From UBA2450 sp045226015 (lineage in GTDB: Bacteria > Bacillota_I > Bacilli_A > RFN20 > CAG-826): DNA of 19,207 nucleotides. Shown piece after piece: positions 12,528 through 19,207 of the stretch. Numbering within the stretch: the first letter of the stretch is position 1; every line of letters starts with the position of its first letter. The translations under genes and the position numbers were made by a program. The stretch spans positions 1-19,207 of the forward strand of contig JBGVBY010000010.1 in NCBI GenBank assembly GCA_045226015.1, read 5' to 3'. Under the pieces are notes generated by a model, which was not told the DNA's origin, did not search any database, and was given only the letters and a program-made list of their open reading frames with translations.

Positions 12528-14237
12528 TTAGAATTTAGAAGTATCGAATCCATCTAACACTTTAAGAAGTGGACGAATATTTTTCTTCACATTTCCTTCT
12601 TCAAATGGATTTCTTAAGTGAACTTTTTCTAATAATCCAGTGAATGGAAGTTTGCCGCCTAACTTACAAAGCTTAACGTATTTCTTCCATGCGTTTTCGT
12701 GGTTTTTAAGATCTTCCGCTAAGAATTGGAAAGCCACTACTTGAGCTAATGTATAGTCAATGTAATAGAATGGGGTGCCAAATACGTGAGATTGTCTAAG
12801 CCACCATGTACCTTTTGCAAGAGTTGGACAGAAGTCATATTTCTTGTGTGGAAGATTAGCTTGTTCAATTTCTAAATACTTCGCGCATCTTTCTTCATGA
12901 GTTGCATCTGGATGTTCATATACCCAGTGTTGGAATTCATCAATAGTAATACCATATGGTAAGAATTCAATCGCGTCAGTTAAGTGAGAATATTTATATT
13001 TCTCTGCATCTTTACCGAAGAATTTATCCATATATGGCCAGGAGAAGAATTCCATACTCATGGAGTGAATTTCACAACTCTCTAGAGTTGGGTTTTGATA
13101 TTCAGGTATCTTAATATCCGCGCTTAAGTAGGCTTGGAAAGCATGTCCGCCTTCGTGACATAAGACATTGACATCTCCATCAGTGCCATTGAAGTTAGAG
13201 AAGATAAATGGAGCCTTGTAAAGTGGGAAATATGTACAATATCCACCTGGAGCTTTGCCCGCTCTAGCGTCTAAGTCTAATAAGTGATTATCAATCATAA
13301 AGTTGATAAAGTCACCACTTTCTTTAGACATATGCTCATACATCTCTTTAGCGATACCAGTTAAGACTTTGCTATCTCCAACTGGAACTGGATTACCACT
13401 TAAGAATTTAAGATTATAGTCAAATGCTTGAGGATCTTTAATTCCTAATGATTTAATTTGTTTCTTTAAGAGTTTTTGGGCTACTGGAACAACATCTGCT
13501 TTGATTTGATCACGATATCCCTTAACCATCTTCGCGTTATAGTCGGTTCTACCTAAACGGATATAGCCAAGTTCAATGAAGTTTTTGAAACCGAGTTTTT
13601 TCGCCATTTGATCACGAAGATGAACGAGTTTGTTATAGATTTCTCCAATCTCTTTTTCGTGTTCACCAAGCCATTTATCCATAGCGATAGATGCTTCTTT
13701 ACGGGTTTCTCTATCACTACTAGTAGTGAATTTTCCGAGTTGAGATAAGTTATAGGTTTCACCTCTAAATTCAATTTGTGCCCCACCCATGATTTCATCA
13801 TATTTACTGGTGAGTTTATTCTCTTCAATTAATTCAGGAATGATTTTCTCGTCAAAACTCTTTAAATTGTTTTCATATATCTTAAAAAGATATTTACCAT
13901 AAATTTCTTCTAATTGTTTACGATACTTCGCTTTAAGAAGAATCTTTTCGTATTTATTAGAATAATTAGCGATGACTGGAGAAAGTTCATCAAGTTTATC
14001 TTGAGCTTTCTTATAAACTGGAGAACGAGTATCAAGAGTATATCTAGTTGTGATAACTCCCATATCAGTTCCGAGTTCATTCATATATTTGTTCCAGTGT
14101 TTAACTGCAACTTTTGCAGTAAGAGCACTACCACATTCTTCGAGTTCACTCACTAAAGATTCAAGTTTATTGATTGTTCTTTTTTCAGTAGGAACACGAA
14201 GTGGGTATTCTTCAAATTTTAAATTTTGTTCTTTCAT
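12528..14237 (-). CDS. M3-family oligoendopeptidase (569 aa)
   Basis: A cytosolic zinc metallopeptidase that cuts short peptides, PepF/thimet type. The zinc site is HEGGH at residues 361-365 in VLCHEGGHAF, with the third ligand expected at Glu389 in CEIHSMSMEFF. The catalytic C-terminal region has the (F/Y)-tyrosine-rich TPFYYIDY segment near 480. The start at 14237 follows AGGAGG by 7 nt; an upstream in-frame start overlaps gpmI and has no such site. The gene begins 13 nt after the gpmI stop and shares its promoter. Full length for M3B members. Confidence 0.93.
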   Translation of the reverse strand: MKEQNLKFEEYPLRVPTEKRTINKLESLVSELEECGSALTAKVAVKHWNKYMNELGTDMGVITTRYTLDTRSPVYKKAQDKLDELSPVIANYSNKYEKILLKAKYRKQLEEIYGKYLFKIYENNLKSFDEKIIPELIEENKLTSKYDEIMGGAQIEFRGETYNLSQLGKFTTSSDRETRKEASIAMDKWLGEHEKEIGEIYNKLVHLRDQMAKKLGFKNFIELGYIRLGRTDYNAKMVKGYRDQIKADVVPVAQKLLKKQIKSLGIKDPQAFDYNLKFLSGNPVPVGDSKVLTGIAKEMYEHMSKESGDFINFMIDNHLLDLDARAGKAPGGYCTYFPLYKAPFIFSNFNGTDGDVNVLCHEGGHAFQAYLSADIKIPEYQNPTLESCEIHSMSMEFFSWPYMDKFFGKDAEKYKYSHLTDAIEFLPYGITIDEFQHWVYEHPDATHEERCAKYLEIEQANLPHKKYDFCPTLAKGTWWLRQSHVFGTPFYYIDYTLAQVVAFQFLAEDLKNHENAWKKYVKLCKLGGKLPFTGLLEKVHLRNPFEEGNVKKNIRPLLKVLDGFDTSKF

Positions 14238-14250
14238 AAATAACCTCCTC

Positions 14251-15855
14251 TTACTTTTCGATGAGGGATTCTCCACTCATTTCAGCAGGTTTCTTTGCGC
14301 CTAATAGCTCAATAATAGTAGGAGCAATATCTGCAAGTTTACCTTCTTTTTGTCTTAACTTAATATCGGTTCTATTAATACAGAATGGCACTAAGTTAGT
14401 GGTATGAGCGGTAAATGGTTTACCGTTAGCGTCTAAAATCTCTTCAGCGTTACCGTGATCAGCAGTCACTAAAAGTGTTCCACCGTTTTTGTCACACCAT
14501 TCGATAATTTTACCAACACAGGCATCAACTGTTTCAACAGCCTTAACACAGGCATCATGAACTGCAGTGTGACCCACCATGTCACAGTTAGCAAAGTTAA
14601 GAATAACAACATCTAAGTCTTTCTTATCAAGTTCCTTGATTAAAGCATCAAGAATGAGATAAGCACTCATTTCTGGTTGAAGATCGTATGTTGCAACTTT
14701 AGGAGAATTAATCAAAACTCTTCTACAGCCTTTTAATTCTGGTCTTTCCACTCCGTCAAAGTTCATAGTTCCATCAAAGAAGAAGGTAACATGAGCGTAT
14801 TTTTCAGTTTCAGCAATACGAAGTTGAGTGTATCCGTTATCTGCTAAATATTGACCTAAGATATTTGTGAGTTTTTGAGGTTCGAAAGCAATCACACCCT
14901 TAACACTATCCGCGTATTTCATTGTGCATACGTAATAGATGTTTTTAAGCGGATGAGCAGGTTTATATGGTTTCCATGCTAAGCTTCCATCAGGTTTAGT
15001 AGCAGGATGTTCATAGAACATAGGGTTAGTAAATAGTGTGGAGATTTGAATTGCTCTATCTGGACGATAGTTCATAAAAATAATCGCATCATTATCAGAG
15101 ATTCTTCCATCAACATTCGCATTGTAATGTGGAATTAAGAATTCATCGGATGGAGATTTTCCCATTTTTGGAAGTTCTTCGTATTGAGATTTGAAGAATT
15201 CGTGGTAATCAGTGAAGCTTGGTCCATCATGATCCACCATTAAGCGGTAATGAACATCAACACGATCCATGTTCTTGTCTCTATCCATACCCCAATATCT
15301 ACCACCGATATCAGCGATATGACCGAAATGTAATTCATCCATTTTCTTTTGAATCATATCAACATATTTAGCGCCAGCCTGTGGGTCAACGTCTCTACCA
15401 TCCATAAAGCAGTGCATATAGACATCATCAAGACCACTTTTCGCCGCTAATTCAATAATTGCTAAAATATGGTTGATGTGAGAGTGGACACCACCATCAC
15501 TAGTTAAACCAAAAATGTGTAACTTAGAGTGATTCTTTTTCGCGTGTTCAATTGCTGCTAAATATTTCTCGTTTTCAAAGAAAGTTTTCTCTTTGATTGC
15601 TTTGTTAATAAGAGTTAAGGATTGATAAACAATTCTTCCAGCTCCCATATTCATATGTCCGACTTCTGAATTTCCCATTTGTCCATCAGGAAGTCCAACA
15701 TATTCACCAGAGGCATTAATTTCCGTATATGCATGAGTGGCGAAATATTTGTCCAAGTTTGGTTTTTTCGCATCATACACCGCATTACCTACTGGGTTAT
15801 GTCTAATACCATAACCATCCATAATGCAGAGGATAATTGGTTTTTTATATTCCAT
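14251..15855 (-). CDS. gpmI: Phosphoglycerate mutase, cofactor-independent (534 aa)
   Basis: Interconverts 3- and 2-phosphoglycerate in glycolysis through a phosphoserine intermediate, with two Mn ions. The alkaline-phosphatase-type N-terminus IMDGYG (Asp13) and catalytic Ser63 in GQMGNSEVGHMNMGAGR are present; further signatures are SDGGVHSH (119-126, His124), DGRDVDP (152-158), NYRPDRA and TADHGNAEE near the C-terminus. Its length is about 20 residues over the common 510. AAGGAG lies 12 nt before the ATG. First gene of an operon with the M3 peptidase, under a promoter holding a 16-bp palindrome. Confidence 0.97.
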   Translation of the reverse strand: MEYKKPIILCIMDGYGIRHNPVGNAVYDAKKPNLDKYFATHAYTEINASGEYVGLPDGQMGNSEVGHMNMGAGRIVYQSLTLINKAIKEKTFFENEKYLAAIEHAKKNHSKLHIFGLTSDGGVHSHINHILAIIELAAKSGLDDVYMHCFMDGRDVDPQAGAKYVDMIQKKMDELHFGHIADIGGRYWGMDRDKNMDRVDVHYRLMVDHDGPSFTDYHEFFKSQYEELPKMGKSPSDEFLIPHYNANVDGRISDNDAIIFMNYRPDRAIQISTLFTNPMFYEHPATKPDGSLAWKPYKPAHPLKNIYYVCTMKYADSVKGVIAFEPQKLTNILGQYLADNGYTQLRIAETEKYAHVTFFFDGTMNFDGVERPELKGCRRVLINSPKVATYDLQPEMSAYLILDALIKELDKKDLDVVILNFANCDMVGHTAVHDACVKAVETVDACVGKIIEWCDKNGGTLLVTADHGNAEEILDANGKPFTAHTTNLVPFCINRTDIKLRQKEGKLADIAPTIIELLGAKKPAEMSGESLIEK

Positions 15856-15885
15856 AAGTAATATATCTCCTTTTCGACCTTTATT

Positions 15886-15914
15886 ATTTTAAGAGAAAAC
15901 TAGTTTTCTTACAA
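15886..15914 (-). promoter_or_regulatory. gpmI promoter with embedded palindrome
   Basis: Minus strand TTGTAA (15914-15909), 17 bp, TAAAAT (15891-15886). The spacer and -35 edge hold the perfect palindrome AGAAAACTAGTTTTCT (15894-15909), which sits where a repressor would block polymerase. Confidence 0.55.
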
Positions 15915-16023
15915 ACAATATGATTATAAAAATATACGCTTTACATTTTTAAATATAGGAAGAGTCAAAATCTCATATCGATGAAACAATGCTTGTAGGG
16001 TAATATTTAGTGTAACACATTAT

Positions 16024-16053
16024 TTGACCTATATTATCGTTTTGTGATAATAT
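16024..16053 (+). promoter_or_regulatory. Promoter of the HAD gene with an inverted repeat
   Basis: TTGACC (16024-16029), 18 bp, TAATAT (16048-16053); the perfect arms ATATTATC (16031-16038) and GATAATAT (16046-16053) flank a 7-nt centre. The gap 15915-16023 shows nothing else I can support. Confidence 0.5.
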
Positions 16054-16071
16054 AATCGGCGAGGTAAAAAT

Positions 16072-16902
16072 ATGAAAAAACCAATTGTCGCCATTATGTA
16101 TGATTTCGATAAAACCTTATCCACCACGGATATGCAAAACTATGGTTTTATCCCAATGCTTGGATTAACCCCCGATCAATTCTGGGGAGCAACCGGAGAA
16201 TTCTCTGCTAAAACTGGTTGTGAAAGAATCCTTTCTTACATGTACATGATGATTAAAAAATCTCGTGACGCTGGTATCAAGCTTACTCGTGAGCTATTAA
16301 GAGACTGTGGAAAAAACATCAAATATCATCCAGGAGTTACAACATGGTTTGATCGTATTAATGCCTATGGAGCATCTAAAGGAGTACAAGTAGAACATTA
16401 CCTCGTTTCTAGTGGCACCAAGGAAATCCTTGAAGGCTGCTCAATTTATGACAAATTTACTAAAGTTTATGGCTGCGAATTCTACTATGAAAATGGAGTT
16501 CCTGTGTGGCCAAAACTCGCAATTAACTATACTCAAAAAACACAATTCTTCTTCCGTATCGCTAAAGGTGCCGTTGATATCAAAGATGACAACTCAGTTA
16601 ACGAGAAGGTTAAAGGTAGTTTAAGAATTCCATACACTAACATCGCCTATATTGGAGACGGAATGACAGACGTCGCCTGTATGACACTCGTCAATAAAAA
16701 CGGAGGATATTCCATTGGGGTGTACACTGATGAGAACCGTCAATCAGTAGATCAAATTAGAGCAGATAAGAGATGCCGCTTTGTTGTTAAAGCGGATTAC
16801 TCCCAAGGCAAAGATATGGAAAACGTCTTCAAAGTTATTATTGATGACGTATATAACCGCTACATCTTAGCGCAAAAAGAAGAAGCGCTCGCTAATAAAT
16901 AG
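16072..16902 (+). CDS. HAD-superfamily phosphatase (276 aa)
   Basis: A haloacid dehalogenase-type phosphohydrolase, probably acting on a small phosphorylated metabolite in the cytosol. Motif I is DFDKT (Asp11 nucleophile, Asp13 acid), motif II is SSGT (113-116), a candidate motif III Lys is at 156, and motif IV is YIGDGMTD (193-200). The placing of a helical cap between motifs I and II is like the phosphoserine phosphatase group (PF12710), but the substrate cannot be read. GAGGT is 6 nt before the ATG. Single-gene unit with its own promoter and terminator. Confidence 0.88.
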   Translation: MKKPIVAIMYDFDKTLSTTDMQNYGFIPMLGLTPDQFWGATGEFSAKTGCERILSYMYMMIKKSRDAGIKLTRELLRDCGKNIKYHPGVTTWFDRINAYGASKGVQVEHYLVSSGTKEILEGCSIYDKFTKVYGCEFYYENGVPVWPKLAINYTQKTQFFFRIAKGAVDIKDDNSVNEKVKGSLRIPYTNIAYIGDGMTDVACMTLVNKNGGYSIGVYTDENRQSVDQIRADKRCRFVVKADYSQGKDMENVFKVIIDDVYNRYILAQKEEALANK

Positions 16903-16916
16903 GAAACACTCAATTA

Positions 16917-16951
16917 AATGACCGTGATAATTCATGGTCATTTTTATTTTA
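16917..16951 (+). terminator. Terminator of the HAD gene
   Basis: AATGACCGTG, a 6-nt loop, CATGGTCATT (one G-T pair) and TTTTATTTT. Confidence 0.85.
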
Positions 16952-16982
16952 ATTTCATATCACTAGTGGTAAATTATTGTCT

Positions 16983-17357
16983 ATGGAATATAAAATCGGA
17001 GATTTAATCATCGGTAAAGTTAACCAAGTTAGACCATACGCTATCTTTTTATCTTTTGAAGGTGATGTTAATGGTCTACTTCATATCTCTGAACTTTCAG
17101 ATGGCTACATTAGAGATATCGAACGATTTGGAGCGGTTGGAGATGAAATCAAAGTTAAGGTTTTATCTATTGATCCTCAAAATGGTTTTTTAAGAGTCTC
17201 TTTTAAAGCTGTTCCTGAAAATGAAAGATATTCCACTCACGATAGTTCCTTAAGGAAGTTACCAGAATTTGATAAAGCAGATTTCACTGCTCTAGAAGAA
17301 AAACTTCCTGAATGGATTAATGAAACATTAAAGAAAGCAAAGGAAGATAAAAAATGA
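16983..17357 (+). CDS. Single S1-domain RNA-binding protein (124 aa)
   Basis: Residues 3-73 form an S1 OB-fold: YKIGDLIIGKV at the start, the F-aromatic YAIFLSFE strand, GLLHISELSDGY, GDEIKVKVLSID and LRVSFKA. The tail of about 50 residues is basic and helical. Such stand-alone S1 proteins (YugI/general stress protein 13-like) associate with ribosomes or RNA. The start at ATG 16983 has no Shine-Dalgarno; a TTG at 16977 is in frame and also has none, so the message may be leaderless. It overlaps pgi by 4 nt. Confidence 0.9.
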   Translation: MEYKIGDLIIGKVNQVRPYAIFLSFEGDVNGLLHISELSDGYIRDIERFGAVGDEIKVKVLSIDPQNGFLRVSFKAVPENERYSTHDSSLRKLPEFDKADFTALEEKLPEWINETLKKAKEDKK

Positions 17358-18634
17358 TTAAAGTTGATGTATCAAATGTCATTAGTGAACAAGAAATAAG
17401 CAAATATCAAGCAAGTGTCACTAAAATCAATAAAATGATTGATGATAAATCCGGAGCAGGAAATGATTTCCTCGGCTGGGTTGATTGGCCAGTTAACTAC
17501 AACAAAGAAGAACTCGAAAGATTATTAAAAGACGCTCAATATGTTAGAGATAACTTTGAAGTCCTCGTGGTCGCTGGTATTGGAGGAAGCTATTTAGGAG
17601 CAAAATGTGCAATCGACGCTCTTAAAGGTGTGAAACCAAGTGACAAATTAGAAGTTATCTTCATGGGTCAAACATTCTCTCCAAATTACACCCATCAAGT
17701 ACTCGAATACTTAAAGAACAAGAAATTCGCGATTAACGTTATTTCTAAAAGTGGTACCACCACTGAAACCTCAATCGCTTTTAGACTTTTAAAAGACCTT
17801 CTTGAAAAGAAAGTCGGTAAAGAAGAAGCAAGAAAATCCATCTTTGCAGTTACCGATAAAGCTAGAGGTGCCTTAAAAACACTTTGTAACCAAGAAGGAT
17901 ATTCTACATACGTTCTTCCAGATGATATTGGAGGTAGATACTCCGTTCTTACTCCAGTTGGATTATTCCCTCTTGCGGCTTCAGGAGTAGATGTTAAAGC
18001 CATGCTTAAAGGTGCTCAAGAAGCAAGAAGCGAATTCGATAACGATAATCTTAAAGATAACATCTGTTACCGCTATGCGGTAAGTAGAGACTATATGTTA
18101 CATCATTCTCGTCCAGTAGAAATGTATGTCACATATGAACCTCAAATGAGTCAAATCTCTGAGTGGCTTAAACAACTTTTTGGAGAAAGTGAAGGAAAAG
18201 AAAAGAAAGGTTTATTACCAACAAGCGCAACCTTCTCAACGGATCTACACTCCTTAGGTCAATTCATTCAAGATGGAACTCCACTCTTATTTGAAACCAT
18301 CCTTAATGTTTTAGAACCAAAAGAAGATGCAACAATTCCTCTAACCGAAGATGATTTAGATGGTCTTAACTATTTAGCTGGTAAGAAGTTATCTTACGTT
18401 AACCAAATGGCGTTCCAAGGAACACTTAAAGCTCACCAAGAAGATGGAGGAGTACCATGTAATGTCATCTATATTGAAAAATTAGACGCTAAAACACTTG
18501 GTTATTTATTCTATTTCTTCATGAGAGCATGCGCGATGAGTGCGTACTTACTTGAAATAAATCCATTCAATCAACCAGGAGTGGAAATCTATAAGAAAAA
18601 CATGTTCCACTTACTAGGCAAAAAAGGATATTAA
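17354..18634 (+). CDS. pgi: Glucose-6-phosphate isomerase (426 aa)
   Basis: Interconverts glucose-6-phosphate and fructose-6-phosphate in the cytosol. Signatures: GIGGSYLGAK (75-84), SKSGTTTETSIAF (131-143) for phosphate binding, and GGRYSVLTPVGLFPL (193-207), matching the PGI signature. Length 426 fits the short Bacillus type. Its ATG overlaps the TGA of the S1 gene (ATGA), which means translational coupling. A terminator follows at 18663. Confidence 0.97.
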   Translation: MIKVDVSNVISEQEISKYQASVTKINKMIDDKSGAGNDFLGWVDWPVNYNKEELERLLKDAQYVRDNFEVLVVAGIGGSYLGAKCAIDALKGVKPSDKLEVIFMGQTFSPNYTHQVLEYLKNKKFAINVISKSGTTTETSIAFRLLKDLLEKKVGKEEARKSIFAVTDKARGALKTLCNQEGYSTYVLPDDIGGRYSVLTPVGLFPLAASGVDVKAMLKGAQEARSEFDNDNLKDNICYRYAVSRDYMLHHSRPVEMYVTYEPQMSQISEWLKQLFGESEGKEKKGLLPTSATFSTDLHSLGQFIQDGTPLLFETILNVLEPKEDATIPLTEDDLDGLNYLAGKKLSYVNQMAFQGTLKAHQEDGGVPCNVIYIEKLDAKTLGYLFYFFMRACAMSAYLLEINPFNQPGVEIYKKNMFHLLGKKGY

Positions 18635-18662
18635 CTATATTATATATAGTTCAATACATAAG

Positions 18663-18691
18663 AAAATCGTTACTAAAAATGACGATTTTTT
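18663..18691 (+). terminator. Terminator of the S1-pgi operon
   Basis: AAAATCGT, an 11-nt loop, ACGATTTT then T-run. Another hairpin, AACTATAT/ATATAGTT with a TAT loop, sits just after the pgi stop at 18633-18651. Confidence 0.8.
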
Positions 18692-18693
18692 TA

Positions 18694-18722
18694 TTGATTT
18701 ATATATATCTTAATGATATATT
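18694..18722 (+). promoter_or_regulatory. Promoter of the tRNA cluster
   Basis: TTGATT (18694-18699), 17 bp, TATATT (18717-18722), 23 nt before tRNA-Val. Confidence 0.75.
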
Positions 18723-18745
18723 ATTTATCGCGTATCTTTAAAAGC

Positions 18746-18821
18746 GGATGCTTAGCTCAGCTGGGAGAGCATCGCCTTTACACGGCGGAGGTCGGGGGTT
18801 CGAGCCCCTCAGCATCCACCA
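18746..18821 (+). tRNA. tRNA-Val (anticodon TAC)
   Basis: A 76-nt cloverleaf with encoded CCA; loop TTTACAC, acceptor GGATGCT/AGCATCC fully paired. Confidence 0.98.
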
Positions 18822-18837
18822 TTACTACGCATAACAT

Positions 18838-18921
18838 GGAGGGGTAGCGAAGAGGCTAAACGCGGCTGACTGTAAATCAGCTCCTTCGGGTTCGGCGGTT
18901 CGAATCTGCCCCCCTCCACCA
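18838..18921 (+). tRNA. tRNA-Tyr (anticodon GTA)
   Basis: An 84-nt class II tRNA with encoded CCA; loop CTGTAAA between GCTGA and TCAGC, acceptor GGAGGGG/CCCCTCC. Confidence 0.98.
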
Positions 18922-18934
18922 CCTATTTGGTTCT

Positions 18935-19010
18935 TGGGGTGTAGCCAAGCGGTAAGGCAACAGACTTTGACTCTGTCATCTCGGTGGTTCGATCCCACCC
19001 ACCCCAGCCA
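18935..19010 (+). tRNA. tRNA-Gln (anticodon TTG)
   Basis: Loop CTTTGAC between ACAGA and TCTGT; acceptor TGGGGTG/CACCCCA fully paired; discriminator G and encoded CCA. Confidence 0.97.
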
Positions 19011-19019
19011 AAAGCACTT

Positions 19020-19095
19020 GACTCGCTAGCTCAGTCGGTAGAGCACTTGACTTTTAATCAAGGGGTCCGGAGTTCGAATCTCCGGCCAGTCACCA
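19020..19095 (+). tRNA. tRNA-Lys (anticodon TTT)
   Basis: Loop CTTTTAA between CTTGA and TCAAG; CCA encoded. The acceptor GACTCGC/GCCAGTC leaves a C5-C68 mismatch. Confidence 0.96.
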
Positions 19096-19105
19096 AAACC
19101 ATCTT

Positions 19106-19193
19106 GCCCAGGTGGCGGAACAGGTAGACGCACAAGACTTAAAATCTTGCGGATGTATAATCCGTACCGGTTCGATTCCGGTCCCGGGCACCA
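19106..19193 (+). tRNA. tRNA-Leu (anticodon TAA)
   Basis: An 88-nt class II tRNA with long variable arm and encoded CCA; loop CTTAAAA. The acceptor GCCCAGG/CCCGGGC leaves an A5-C68 mismatch, the same as in tRNA-Leu(GAG). The cluster may continue past the right edge. Confidence 0.97.
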
Positions 19194-19207
19194 ACAAGTG
19201 TTAAAAA

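Noticed and set aside
16917..16942. Third copy of the duplicated element, from a GGTCAT string
   Set aside because: This is the HAD-gene terminator; none of the flanking hairpins or ORF is present.
16977..16983. TTG start for the S1-domain gene
   Set aside because: It adds only two residues and has no ribosome site; ATG 16983 is the simpler choice.

Overview
The window is AT-rich DNA from a low-GC Gram-positive-type bacterium. The gene content (long-form ribosome hibernation factor, ECF-type S component, PduL-type phosphotransacylase, SAM-clan riboswitch ahead of metK, lipobox lipoproteins) and strong AGGAGG ribosome sites suggest Bacilli, perhaps an uncultured Erysipelotrichales/RF39/Acholeplasma-like gut lineage. 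TGA is used as a stop (S1-domain gene), so the code is not the Mycoplasma UGA=Trp code. The lineage is inferred from gene content only.

Layout. 1-2719: imperfect repeats at the left edge, then a minus-strand gene for a very acidic 843-aa repeat-containing lipoprotein. 2809-4313: a minus-strand operon of an ECF-type S component and a second lipoprotein. 4293-4609: copy A of a duplicated, structured element encoding a 24-aa hydrophobic peptide. 4696-6348: a plus-strand gpx-like peroxidase/CDF metal transporter pair. 6364-7682: a minus-strand pair of unknown genes. 7729-8376: long-form HPF. 8418-8740: copy B of the duplicated element. 8750-10119: metK behind its own promoter, SAM riboswitch and attenuator. 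10108-10928: pduL and a TSCPD gene. 10994-11164: a tRNA-Leu(GAG) transcription unit. 11221-12471: two paralogous tetraspan membrane proteins. 12528-15914: gpmI and an M3 oligoendopeptidase in one operon. 16024-16951: a HAD phosphatase. 16983-18691: S1-domain protein and pgi. 18694-19193: a tRNA cluster (Val, Tyr, Gln, Lys, Leu) reaching nearly to the right edge.

Most genes are housekeeping: glycolysis (pgi, gpmI), overflow acetyl/propionyl-phosphate metabolism (pduL), SAM synthesis (metK), ribosome hibernation, peptide breakdown and peroxide/metal homeostasis.

The least expected feature is the duplicated element (4293-4609 and 8418-8740). Each copy has a conserved A/T block, two conserved hairpins, a Shine-Dalgarno site, a 24-codon ORF for a single-span peptide sharing LC(I/V)LVY and an IKK-type end, and a convergent promoter-like pair with exact 17-bp spacing on the opposite strand behind a hairpin/T-tract. 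This is the layout of a type I toxin-antitoxin locus, but I recognise no named family in it. A second notable feature is the metK leader, which fits the SAM-I architecture but has an unusually small P2 arm.
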